Source: Paenisporosarcina macmurdoensis
GTDB taxonomy: Bacteria; Bacillota; Bacilli; Bacillales_A; Planococcaceae
Assembly (NCBI RefSeq): GCF_042658845.1
Contig: NZ_JBHSRI010000005.1
Span: 1 to 64,000 of the forward strand
Direction of reading: 5' to 3'
Length of the DNA stretch: 64,000 nt
Part shown: positions 1 through 7,789 of the stretch, in pieces
Layout of the letters: each line of letters begins with the position of its first letter
Numbering within the stretch: the stretch's first letter is position 1
Made by a program: the position numbers and the translations under genes
Notes under the pieces: generated by a model
The model's database searches: none
What the model saw: the letters and a program-made list of their open reading frames with translations, nothing else
Told to the model about the DNA's origin: nothing

Positions 1-1
1 A

Positions 2-1030
2 TTAACTGGTGCAACCGGAGCAACTGGGGACACTGGTGCAACTGGACCAACCGGAGCAACTGGACCAACTGGGGACACAGGATTAACTGGTGCAACCGGA
101 GCAACTGGGGACACTGGTGCAACTGGTGCAACTGGACCAACTGGAGCAACTGGGGACACTGGTGCAACCGGAACAACTGGGGACACTGGTGCAACCGGAG
201 CAACTGGGGACACTGGTGCAACCGGAGCAACTGGACCAACTGGGGACACAGGATTAACTGGTGCAACCGGAACAACTGGGGACACTGGTGCAACTGGACC
301 AACCGGAACAACTGGGGACACAGGCGCAACCGGAGCAACTGGAGCAACTGGTGACACTGGTGCAACCGGAGCAACTGGACCAACTGGGGACACTGGTGCA
401 ACTGGACCAACCGGAGCAACTGGTGCAACTGGACCAACCGGAGCAACTGGACCAACTGGGGACACAGGATTAACTGGTGCAACCGGAACAACTGGGGACA
501 CTGGTGCAACCGGAGCAACTGGACCAACAGGTGCAACTGGTGCAACTGGGGACACAGGAGCAACTGGAGCAACTGGACCAACAGGTGCAACTGGTGCAAC
601 CGGTGCAACTGGAGAAGCAGGGTTATCCGTATACGGATATATTTACAACCTAGGCGCTCAAGTGGTACCTATTGAGGCTGATGTCATTTTTGATTCTAAT
701 GGAGTGATCACACCTGGAATTATACATGCCCCAGGTACCTCTGGAATTTTAGTTACCACACCGGGAGACTACGAGATTACTTTCTCCGTGTCGGGTGTAG
801 AACCCAACCAATTCGCTATATTTGTAAATGGTGCGCAGGGTCCGGGAACAGTCTACGGATCGGGTGCCGGCACCCAGCAAAATAACGGTCAGGTAATTTT
901 GACCCTTGCAGCTGGCGATGTTCTTACCCTCCGAAATCATAGCTCTACTGCAGCAGTTACCCTCCAGACTTTGGCAGGGGGTACACAAACTAACGTAAAC
1001 GCTTCTATTGTAATTAAAAAATTAGATTAG
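2..1030 (+). CDS. Collagen-like surface/exosporium protein with C-terminal BclA-type domain (5' end outside window)
   Basis: An open frame runs from the left edge to a TAG at 1028-1030 with no start in the window. Codons 1 to about 200 are pure G-X-T triplets (GAT, GPT, GDT, GLT, GTT), the threonine-rich collagen-like repeat of BclA-type spore hair proteins. After GATGEAGLSVYGYIYNLGA a globular domain of about 130 residues follows (IHAPGTSGILVTTPGDYEI ... NASIVIKKLD), which looks like the C1q/TNF-like trimerising head of this family. In exosporium proteins such repeats form triple helices and carry O-glycans on threonine; the glycosyltransferase just downstream fits that job. The N-terminal localisation signal is missing from the window, so spore surface location is inferred. 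The GTG at 662 is an internal codon and not the start. The repeat tract makes assembly and copy number uncertain. Confidence 0.9.
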   Translation, partial: LTGATGATGDTGATGPTGATGPTGDTGLTGATGATGDTGATGATGPTGATGDTGATGTTGDTGATGATGDTGATGATGPTGDTGLTGATGTTGDTGATGPTGTTGDTGATGATGATGDTGATGATGPTGDTGATGPTGATGATGPTGATGPTGDTGLTGATGTTGDTGATGATGPTGATGATGDTGATGATGPTGATGATGATGEAGLSVYGYIYNLGAQVVPIEADVIFDSNGVITPGIIHAPGTSGILVTTPGDYEITFSVSGVEPNQFAIFVNGAQGPGTVYGSGAGTQQNNGQVILTLAAGDVLTLRNHSSTAAVTLQTLAGGTQTNVNASIVIKKLD

Positions 1031-1090
1031 TCACAAATGAAAATTTTCCAGCTTCAACTTTATATTATAGCTAGATGTTTACTAATGAAT

Positions 1091-1126
1091 GAACAGTGCC
1101 TATGCCTATTTGGCACTGTTCGTTTA
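1091..1126 (+). terminator. Rho-independent terminator after the collagen-like gene
   Basis: A 10-bp perfect stem (GAACAGTGCC / GGCACTGTTC, loop 1101-1111) is followed by GTTT. It lies 60 bp after the collagen stop codon and before the strong ribosome site of the next unit. The T run is short. Confidence 0.6.
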
Positions 1127-1160
1127 CTTGCCACCAAATTACTTTAAGGGAGTTTATATA

Positions 1161-1220
1161 ATGAAAATTTCACAAGTCGACGTAGGTGAAGACTTATGCG
1201 CACGATTACTCTTTGTATGA
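1161..1220 (+). CDS. Short leader ORF overlapping the glycosyltransferase start
   Basis: ATG at 1161 sits 8 nt after a strong AAGGGAG site and opens a 19-codon frame (MKISQVDVGEDLCARLLFV) that ends at 1218-1220, inside the glycosyltransferase gene, which starts at 1196 in another frame. The arrangement is that of a translationally coupled leader peptide. The alternative is a frameshift that has split the original N-terminus of the glycosyltransferase, which at 1196 has only a weaker AGGTGA site. Confidence 0.4.
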   Translation: MKISQVDVGEDLCARLLFV

Positions 1221-2290
1221 TTGTGAAAAATGAGGAAGATGTATTATATCAATGTTTAAATAGCATAAAGGAAATATGTGATGAAATGATTATTGTCGAT
1301 ACAGGATCGACAGATAAAACAAAGGAAATAGCTAAGCAGTTCACAGAAAAGGTTATCGACTTTAAATGGATTGATGATTTCTCAGCTGCCAGAAACATTG
1401 CATTTGGTCATGCAACAATGGATTATATCTTATGGTTAGATGCTGATGATATTTTACTTATAAAGGATCAGAAGAAATTCAAAAATTTAAAAACCACTCT
1501 AGATTCATCATTTGATGCTTATTCAATGATTTACAATGTCGCTTTTGATGAATTTGACAACCCGACCTTTAGTTTTAGAAGAAACCGATTAGTTAAAAGA
1601 GAGAAGAACTTTAAATGGGTTGGACCTGTCCATGAATATTTAGATGTTCATGGTAATATTTTTCCTGCTGATATAGTAATAACTCATCGTAAAACCGATA
1701 AAAAGAATCAATCTATTCAAAGTGATCGAAACCTTAAAATATATGAAAAGCGTCTGGAAAAGGGAGAAGAATTTACACCAAGGGATTTATTTTACTATGC
1801 TAATGAACTAAAAGAACACGCTCAGTTTCAAAAATCAATAAGTTTTTATGAAAATTTTTTAGCTACTAAAAAGGGATGGATTGAAGACGAGATACGAGCT
1901 TGTATAAACATGGCGATTAGTTACAGAAATCTGGGCAATGCTGAAAAAGAAAAAGAATCTCTCGTTATCTCGTTTATGTATGATTTACCACGACCAGAGG
2001 TTACTTGTCGCCTAGGAGACATTTATACAAACAAGAGGGATTTTAAAAAGGCCATAAAATGGTACCGTTTAGCTCTTGAAATTGAGGAAGAAGATCATCA
2101 AGGATTTAGGCAAATCTCATACTCTACTTGGTACCCACATCTTCAGCTATGTTATTGTTTTTGGGAAATAGGAGATGTCGAACAATCATTAAAACATCAT
2201 AAAATATCCATAAAATATAGACCGAACGACACTAATGTGAAAAAAAACGAAGAATTTTTCAGAACTTATTTTAAAAACAGAAAAAAATAA
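1196..2290 (+). CDS. Family 2 glycosyltransferase with C-terminal TPR-like region
   Basis: 364 residues. The N-terminal GT-A fold is plain: ITLCMIVKNEEDVLYQCL, IIVDTGSTDKT (nucleotide-sugar binding) and the metal-binding WLDADD motif at about residue 80. From about residue 190 on, helical repeats such as LFYYANELKEHAQFQKSISF and IKWYRLALEI look like TPR units. This GT2-TPR architecture is common next to collagen-like or other repeat surface proteins in Bacillus, where it is thought to glycosylate them; here it directly follows one. Start chosen at ATG 1196 (AGGTGA six bases upstream), but the short leader ORF from 1161 overlaps it. The sugar donor cannot be told from sequence. Confidence 0.85.
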   Translation: MRTITLCMIVKNEEDVLYQCLNSIKEICDEMIIVDTGSTDKTKEIAKQFTEKVIDFKWIDDFSAARNIAFGHATMDYILWLDADDILLIKDQKKFKNLKTTLDSSFDAYSMIYNVAFDEFDNPTFSFRRNRLVKREKNFKWVGPVHEYLDVHGNIFPADIVITHRKTDKKNQSIQSDRNLKIYEKRLEKGEEFTPRDLFYYANELKEHAQFQKSISFYENFLATKKGWIEDEIRACINMAISYRNLGNAEKEKESLVISFMYDLPRPEVTCRLGDIYTNKRDFKKAIKWYRLALEIEEEDHQGFRQISYSTWYPHLQLCYCFWEIGDVEQSLKHHKISIKYRPNDTNVKKNEEFFRTYFKNRKK

Positions 2291-2560
2291 CCATCTCAGT
2301 TGCCTCTCTTAAGAAAATCCTTCAATTTATAATTGTTTGATTATCGGAACATATTACAAAATAAAGACTAAATAACTTATATGAAAAATGTTCTTAGATG
2401 TTGGACATTCAGTATAAGTATATGAAACGTTAGCTCTGTATTGAGTGGCTGAGAGGTTTATCATAAAATGTGACAACGCAATAAAACAGGAAAATTTTGA
2501 AACTGAAGAATTACCATACTGTGGATGCGATTTTGGTTGTAATGGCTGGTATGAGAACCT

Positions 2561-2587
2561 GCTGCTTTTATGGAGCAGCTTTTTTTA
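2561..2587 (+). terminator. Hairpin followed by T run
   Basis: GCTGCT / AGCAGC stem with a 7-nt loop followed by seven T. It may end the glycosyltransferase transcript; the stretch 2291-2660 holds no convincing gene. Confidence 0.45.
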
Positions 2588-2669
2588 TGTTGTAATCAAG
2601 ACATTACTACCCAAGACGGTGATAGCTGTTAAAGGAGTCCTTCTTACAGATATATAAAGCACCCAACGA

Positions 2670-2927
2670 TTAATTCTTCGCGGATGCTTTATAACTACTA
2701 ATTTTATAATTATTGCTTTTATTCGAATTGTTAGGAGAATTCACGGTTTTTTTCGGGGCCAAATTAGTTGAACCGTTAACCGCATTAGCAGTTTTATCCA
2801 CTGTATTCATAGCTACATTTTCAGTCTTTTCCTATGCACTGTGCACTGCATGAAATGCTGCTCCAGCCGTTTCTTTAATACTTTTGAAAATTTGGTTTCC
2901 TTGTTGATCGTTTTGTTGATTTATCAT
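2670..2927 (-). pseudogene. Small hydrophilic protein gene interrupted by TAG
   Basis: A perfect AGGAGGTG (2933-2940) precedes ATG at 2927. The frame of 86 codons reads MINQQNDQQGNQIFKSIKE, then TAG at codon 32 (2834-2832), then continues in the same frame with ENVAMNTVDKTANAVNGST and an Asn/Ser/Lys-rich tail ending in ASAKN. The low-complexity Gln, Asn, Lys-rich composition is reminiscent of small spore or stress proteins, but I do not recognise a family. Either the gene was recently inactivated or only the 31-residue N-terminal peptide is made. Confidence 0.55.
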
Positions 2928-3118
2928 ATTTTCACCTCCTGAATAAAAATTAGGATATGTCATTTTTCAAACTTTATTCAGTGGGGATTAAGGTTGCAAA
3001 GAAAATGAGAGTTGTAAAATTCAAACAGGTATGCACATATCATCTTATGACATAAGAAAAGATCGATTATTAATTTCGTCGGTCTCGTCAAATTACATAA
3101 CAATTAATTTCATGCTTT

Positions 3119-3520
3119 TTATGTTGCTTTTTTAAATAATGTTAAACAATAGATTGCAGCAATAACAACTAATACATAAACTACTCGAGCGATTGCATTA
3201 TCCATTCCGCCAAATAATCCTCCTACCAAATCCCATTGGAACAAACCAAACAGCAACCAGTTAACCTCTAAATACGTACTCATCATGACAACAGGAACAT
3301 TTGGTAAGGTCATTTTAATTCTGTTTAGAACTTCTATGCCATCCATAGAAGATGGGGGTTTTAAATCTCATAGGATTACATCTAATTTGACTTTCTGAAC
3401 AATTTCAAGCGCTTCTATCCCACTAGCTGCAAGATATGTGGCAAGACCTTCTCTTTTAAAGACCTCTTCCAGCAATAAACGAATTCCTTGTTGATCGTCC
3501 ACAATAAGAATGTTATTCAT
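3119..3520 (-). pseudogene. Broken Spo0F-like response regulator fused to the C-terminal half of a DUF378 membrane protein
   Basis: From ATG 3520 the frame encodes NNILIVDDQQGIRLLLEEVF, the N-terminus of a Spo0F-type receiver with the acidic DD pair. A TGA at 3370-3368 falls immediately before the expected phosphoacceptor aspartate (VIL-stop-DLK), and one codon is inserted after it relative to the related gene at the right edge of the window. The receiver continues MDGIEVLNRIKM ... VPVVMMSTY, then switches abruptly at about 3265 to NWLLFGLFQWDLVGGLFGG ... VVYVLVVIAAIYCL, which matches the conserved part of DUF378 small membrane proteins. So the 3' half of the receiver, with its conserved Lys, was replaced by recombination. 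Certainly non-functional as a phosphorelay protein; whether the fused tail is translated is unknown. Confidence 0.8.
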
Positions 3521-4040
3521 AAATTAACATGCCTACTAATCAAAATGATGTGTCGTATGCGCAATATGACAATAAAGTGTTTTTTTATCGTTTGAATAGG
3601 TCTTATTTTCACCATTCTATCTAACATCCAGAAAATACCGTTTAATTGTATTGGGGGAATACTTCATCTAAAGGGTGTTATTTCATATGATACAATCACA
3701 CTAAATGGATGTTTATTAATGACACGCTGATAAGTATTCAAAGTATATATGGGATATTATTGCTTCACTTTACGGAGGGGTTAAATTTGTTTCATACTAA
3801 ACTAATCAGAAGGAATTCTCGCTTGAAGTACCTAGTGACTTGTATTCCGATTAGCAAAATTCATTACCACTTCAGGGGGTTTACAGAAAACACGAATGTG
3901 CGAACAAACATAAATTTTTCCCAATTATTTATCCTACTAAGTCAAATAATTAATGATGCCTAATATAAGAATTAACTCAAACAAAATTATAAAAACAAAA
4001 CAACGCCCAACATTTATTATTTTGTGAATGTCACTCACAC
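3521..4040. other. Intergenic, AT-rich, no supported gene
   Basis: An open frame of 84 codons at 3709-3963 exists but has no ribosome site, no recognisable motif and an AT-driven composition; I do not call it. No clear promoter or repeat seen. Confidence 0.5.
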
Positions 4041-4575
4041 TTACCTCTCCTTTGTCTTTAAGCTATTGTATCCGGTACCAGTATCATCTACTGCCACTCT
4101 AAATCCTTGCTGACGATAGTTATCATTAATCTTTTCAAATCGACTATAGTCAATCACAGCCTCTTTTTCAATTAACTCTAGATACGATGAATCAGCTAAA
4201 ACTTGAGGTTGAATATTAAGAAATACCTGTTGATCTTTATTTTTTTGCGTATGCATCACCTGTTCCGAATATCTCTCTAATGAAAGATCCCGTAAGAAGC
4301 TTCGACAATAAACACGTTTTTGCTTTGCCCAACGTAGTCATAAAACTTGTATGACGTAGGAAAACAGAGTGTAGGTTCTGCCGATTTAACATTTCAAATA
4401 CCAGGGTTTTATTTTCTGTTAAGAATAAAATGGGTTGGAATACAGTTGTTATTTTTTTTTTATGAATTAATCCTTTAAACTCTTCACTTTTTACAAATTC
4501 TTTGGTGAGTTAATTATGATGCTTATGTAGAAACTTAAAGTATTTAAATAATGTCGTTAATTGATTAATCTTCAT
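4041..4575 (-). pseudogene. Decayed EAL-domain (c-di-GMP phosphodiesterase) gene
   Basis: GGAG precedes ATG 4575 (MKINQLTTLFKYFKFLHKHH), then a TAA at codon 22. The frame resumes with EFVKSEEFKGLIHKKKIT and VFQPILFLTENKTLVFEML, the typical start of an EAL domain. After a frameshift comes SFLRDLSLERYSEQVM and QQVFLNIQPQVLADSSYLE, and then IDYSRFEKINDNYRQQGF and RVAVDDTGTGYNSLK, the conserved DD-x-G-x-G-Y region. The protein stops just after it, losing the C-terminal catalytic Lys and Glu motifs. At least one nonsense change, one frameshift and a 3' truncation show it is dead. It is one of three c-di-GMP-related genes in the window. Confidence 0.8.
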
Positions 4576-4766
4576 TCGAACTCCTTCAAACTTACTTCAT
4601 TCCTTTTCCAGAATACGCTCCGCTTATTTCCCCGTGTTAAATATTTGTAAAAACTTATAGGTAGTAAGATAGTAGTCTAATACCATGGACAATCCTCAAG
4701 ATTTCTTGTCCAAATCAAATAGAATTTGAATTGCCAGTTCAACGATTGAATCGATGATTCTGTGCA

Positions 4767-4796
4767 ACAAAAAACCCTAATGAGAAGGCATCAGGG
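4767..4796 (-). terminator. Rho-independent terminator, minus strand
   Basis: Read on the minus strand: CCCTGATG, loop CCTTCT, CATTAGGG (8 bp with one G-T pair), then six T. It probably served a transcript entering from the DUF4046-like pseudogene side. Confidence 0.65.
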
Positions 4797-4988
4797 TGTA
4801 CAAAGATATACGTGTTGAAAGAAAATGATCTCTATAAGATATGTAGTTAGTTGATGTTTGGTGATTTGAGTGTAACAAAAGAAGAGAAAAAGATTTACTT
4901 GAATATTAATACCGTTGAAACCTCTTTTTTGCATAAACCATTCAGTTGTGCCTGAATTGCTTGTGCAATCGGTGAAGAATACAAAAGA

Positions 4989-5016
4989 CCCTAACTAATG
5001 TATTAATTAGTTAGGG
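4989..5016. terminator. 11-bp perfect stem-loop, possible bidirectional terminator
   Basis: CCCTAACTAAT / ATTAGTTAGGG with a 6-nt loop. The flanking T tracts are weak (TCTTTTG on the minus side). It stands between the structured repeat at 5020-5125 and the pseudogenes to the left. Confidence 0.4.
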
Positions 5017-5019
5017 TAG

Positions 5020-5125
5020 CATTAGTATTACTGGTTTAAGTTCTGGTTTCGCCATTTCAAGAACTTTTATCAAATATGACTCTTTTTTCTACCCTCACTT
5101 TTGTGTTAAGGTTTACTTTTTTTGG
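5020..5125 (+). repeat. Degenerate copy of a two-copy candidate small RNA element
   Basis: This stretch aligns over about 105 bases with 60866-60975. Shared blocks include TACTGGTTTAAGTTCTGGTT (here) and ACCCTCACTTTTGTGTTAAG, with the same order and spacing. Here AGTTCT (about 5039) and AGAACT (about 5060) can pair. The terminal hairpin, perfect in the other copy, is degraded here, although the seven-T run remains. Confidence 0.5.
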
Positions 5126-5171
5126 TAGCAAGATCAGCGACTCTTCTATTCTTTCTCGATTTTAATATTCA

Positions 5172-5935
5172 TTAGTTTGTAAATTTTAGATGGTTTTCAA
5201 GAATCTGTTCTTTTATCCATTGCTGCATTCTAAACAGTTGGAAACCGAATGACTTTGGAATATCCCAGTCATTCGATATTGGAAGAAATCATTTTTTCTG
5301 AGTTTTACAAGAGCTTCTTCATAAGAAGAAAAACCGAGCTTTGAAAAAAGTAGCCAATCTAATGTCTTTTTGATATTCTCAGGATTTTGCCAATAATTCA
5401 TTGGCACGTTAGCAAGTTCCCATGGTTGAAATTGACCGGGATACACAGTATTAATGACTTGGTAAGGAGAATCGCCAAAAGAATTAAAAATACCACCAAT
5501 TCCATGCACTTTAAAAAAACGATGGTTGATTCTTAAAGGAACTTCATGATGAGCCATTTTGCATTTTTCTTCAATCATATATCGAACTACTTCAATTGCT
5601 CTTTTTTTTCCATTTTCCCCTATCCAATAATTGCGGGGAACTTGTTTGAAATCCCAAGGTTTAAACTTTCCTGGATAAGCATTTTCAATCACTGAGATAA
5701 AATCCTTCCAACCCTAAACTTGAGCAGCTGGTCTTAATCTATTACTCCATAGGGTTTCGGCTTTGACTTTCCGAGGAATTTCTTCTACAGAAATTTCTAG
5801 GTACTCTTCAATAAGTTAACATGTTATGAGAGCTAAATATTTCTTTCTCTGATTTCCTACAAAGAAGTAATTAGGAGATCGTACACGTTTTCCATTTAAT
5901 ACATCCCGATAAATTTGAATTACTTTTTCATTAAT
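5172..5935 (-). pseudogene. Inactivated twin of the DUF4046-like gene
   Basis: Nearly colinear with the gene at 62857-63657 (identical runs such as MIENAYPGKFKPW, NYWIGENGKKRAIEVVRYMI, AVYPGQFQPWELANVPMNYW with minor changes). Three lesions relative to that copy: TAC to TAA (TGT TAA CTT), CAG to TAG (GTT TAG GGT), and a 1-bp deletion near 5255 that changes the C-terminus; restoring the frame extends it to a TAA at 5172. The GGGAGG site is followed not by ATG but by an in-frame ATT at 5935-5933, at the position where the other copy has ATA. Longest open piece 5213-5692. Confidence 0.8.
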
Positions 5936-6138
5936 ATGATATACCTCCCTTTAAGAGATCTATTATCTATTTTAACCAGATAGGTTCATTCTTAATTTTT
6001 CTATAGCAAATTCTCATGGTAAATTACTGTGCGAACTCCAAAGAATTTAGTAGTTACAGTGAATATAAACGACGAATGAGAAGTCCTCTCTTCTTAAATA
6101 TTCTCTTGTAAAAAGTAAGAAAATCGGAGTAAAAATAG

Positions 6139-6609
6139 ATGGAAATAAGATTAGCTACGTTAAATGATCAGCAACAAGTGTTGAGTGTATTAAATAAGGT
6201 CACGTTAGGTTTGCAAAAAAAAGGTATTAACCAATGGGAATATCCTTGGCATGTAAATAAAATTGTAAGCGAAATAAAAAATAACTATGCGTATGTATTA
6301 TTAATGGACGAAGAAATAGTTGGTACTTTTTGTATAAAAGACATAGATTTTTTAAGTGAATTAACAATTGATTCTAAAAGTAAATATCTGTCTCAAGTTG
6401 CCATTCTCCCCGAATACCAGGGCAATGATCTGGGTTCAGCATTAATGGACTTTGCTTGTTCTTTTGCAAATGAAGTAAATAAGACAATTTTTTTAGATTG
6501 TTGGGCTGGGAATGAAAAGTTAAAAGATTTTTATTTGAATACTGATTTTGAGTATCAAGGTGATTTTCCAGAAGAAGATTATTTTATAAGCATCTTTAAA
6601 TTCAATTAA
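6139..6609 (+). CDS. GNAT family N-acetyltransferase
   Basis: 156 residues. The family fold is seen in order: MEIRLATLNDQQQVLSVL (strand 1, helix 1), IVGTFCIKDIDF (strands 2-3), YLSQVAILPEYQGNDLGSAL with the acetyl-CoA binding Q/R-x-x-G-x-G/A pattern (here QGNDLGSA, about residues 94-101), IFLDCWAGNEKLKDFY (strand 5 and helix 4) and YQGDFPEEDYFISIF at the end. Length is normal for single-domain GNATs. Substrate unknown. It stands alone, flanked by a decayed gene and a dispersed repeat, with a modest GGAG-like site upstream. A 27-codon C-terminal scrap of another GNAT is at 59944-60027. Confidence 0.85.
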   Translation: MEIRLATLNDQQQVLSVLNKVTLGLQKKGINQWEYPWHVNKIVSEIKNNYAYVLLMDEEIVGTFCIKDIDFLSELTIDSKSKYLSQVAILPEYQGNDLGSALMDFACSFANEVNKTIFLDCWAGNEKLKDFYLNTDFEYQGDFPEEDYFISIFKFN

Positions 6610-6640
6610 TACAATCCAATCCTTATTAAACTAAAGATTA

Positions 6641-6740
6641 GATTAAGTTGAAGAACCGGCTACCTTTACAGGGCAGCTGTTTCTTATTGGGTTAAAGAAT
6701 AATTTACCGCGAATACTTCCCAATCCGAATGTTATTTCAA
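6641..6740. repeat. Dispersed repeat family A, copy 1
   Basis: Shares the ordered blocks GTTGAAGAACCGGCT, a GGCAGC-type hairpin, GAATACTTCCCAATCCG and TTATTTCAAC with 12995-13100 and 60690-60785; shorter echoes occur near 8770-8830 and 63765-63800. Each copy combines a CTGCC/GGCAG stem with a following TACTTCCCAATC...TTATGTCAACC block. Not coding. Open frames over it (for example on the minus strand 6643-6852) are not credible. Confidence 0.5.
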
Positions 6741-7070
6741 CAGAATCTACATGAGAATTAAAAGATAACAAAAACAGGGTCGACCATATTTGTTCAAACT
6801 GATTCAATAAAGTATTTGAAAAATTTAAAATAAACTGATAGAATAACAGCATATTAATTTACTTTAATTTTTAATGGCCAGACCCATGCGGGACTCGGCG
6901 GTGATGACTAATAACAGGCCTTTGGGCTGATTGTGGCGTAAGCAAACTAGACTTCTATTTTGCTACGGAAAAATCAGATACCAAAGGTCTTTTTGCGTCC
7001 AAAAATAAAAGGGTTCAACTGCTGCATCTTGGAGGAGAGTACAACAAATGATGAAAATGGAGTGCTCAAA

Positions 7071-7283
7071 ATGAGTACAAACTTCGAAAAGGAGAGAGGA
7101 AATATGTTAGATAAACGATCGAAGAATGAACAAAAGTTATTCGAACGGGTGTTTAAACGACATGTAAATACCATGGATTCAGAGGAATGGGAAAAGGGTG
7201 GAAGAGAAATCACAAAAGTTGAAAAGGACGTTCCAAATAAGTGTTTAAACGTTCACTTCGCAAATGGCGAGTGGTTTAGATAG
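7071..7283 (+). CDS. Small charged protein of unknown function, next to a recombinase
   Basis: From ATG 7071 (GGAG eight bases upstream) it would give 70 residues: STNFEKERGNMLDKRSKNEQ, FERVFKRHVNTMDSEEWEK and GGREITKVEKDVPNKCLNVH. A second good start is ATG 7104 behind AGGAGAGAGG (59 residues). A nine-codon mini-ORF with a strong GGAGGAG site (ATG 7048) ends at the 7071 start in an ATGA overlap, suggesting coupled translation. Highly charged and helical, with no known motif. Its position ahead of the structured region and the recombinase suggests it belongs to the same mobile module. Base composition from here to 8743 is more GC-rich than the surroundings. Confidence 0.55.
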   Translation: MSTNFEKERGNMLDKRSKNEQKLFERVFKRHVNTMDSEEWEKGGREITKVEKDVPNKCLNVHFANGEWFR

Positions 7284-7299
7284 TACGTAGATGGAACGT

Positions 7300-7760
7300 A
7301 GGGCCGAACAAAAAGAATGGACGTTGATGCGCGTTTATGTTTACGCATTCGTAATGCAGGCTGACGAATAGAGCCGATCGCTACGCTTAGAGCGGTTAAT
7401 AAATTCTGGCAGGAAGCGAACGAGGTCGAAGACCTGAGCAATATGCTTGCCTGATGGCAGTTCACTGGAACATGGCGAAGCCAACCCGTTAGGGTATGTT
7501 CCATTCAATACTCACACACACAATTGGATACGAGTTACTGCTTTCTCTTTGCCCGGTATTTGGCGTTAGCCAAATGAGCACGACACAGATTTTGAACGAA
7601 GTGACAAAAATCTGAAGGGCAATTCGGGCAAAGAGAAAGCAGTAAACAAAAATTGAAAATACACCCCTAAATACCGGTATCGTAGGGTTTGTGTTTTGGT
7701 TTGAACCTTCGGTTTTTTGAGGAAGTCCTGAGGATGCCCTAAAATGCCAACGGGTGAGCT
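7300..7760. other. Chain of nested inverted repeats upstream of the tyrosine recombinase
   Basis: Non-coding, more GC-rich than its flanks. Stems seen: ATGCG 7327-7331 / CGCAT 7344-7348; CAGGAAGC 7410-7417 / GCTTGCCTG 7445-7453 enclosing GAGGTC-GAA-GACCT; TGGAACAT 7466-7473 / ATGTTCCA 7496-7503; a perfect 21-bp pair 7535-7555 / 7625-7645 enclosing two further hairpins (TTTGGC-GTTA-GCCAAA and CAGATTTT / AAAAATCTG); CCGGTATTT 7553-7561 / AAATACCGG 7669-7677; and ACCCGTTAGG near 7484 with CCAACGGGT near 7748. This could be a structured RNA leader, a recombination or transfer site, or a single-strand origin. The recombinase begins at 7790. Confidence 0.7.
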
Positions 7761-7789
7761 ATGTAATTTTTGAAGAAGGGACTGAAAAA

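Noticed and set aside
261..473. Open frame within the collagen repeat in another phase
   Set aside because: Shadow of the G-X-T repeat; the true frame is the one running from base 2 to 1030.
1..620. Regular short repeats that could be read as a CRISPR array or satellite
   Set aside because: The units are codon triplets Gly-X-Thr in an open frame that continues into a globular C-terminal domain; there are no unique spacers of constant length.
2445..2657. 70-codon open frame
   Set aside because: It spans a terminator hairpin, has no good ribosome site and no recognisable motif.
3709..3963. 84-codon open frame
   Set aside because: AT-rich, no ribosome site, no motif.
7535..7645. Integron attC site or CRISPR-like repeat
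   Set aside because: Single hairpin cluster without multiple cassettes, and the recombinase lacks a visible IntI-specific insert; kept only as a structured element of unknown role.
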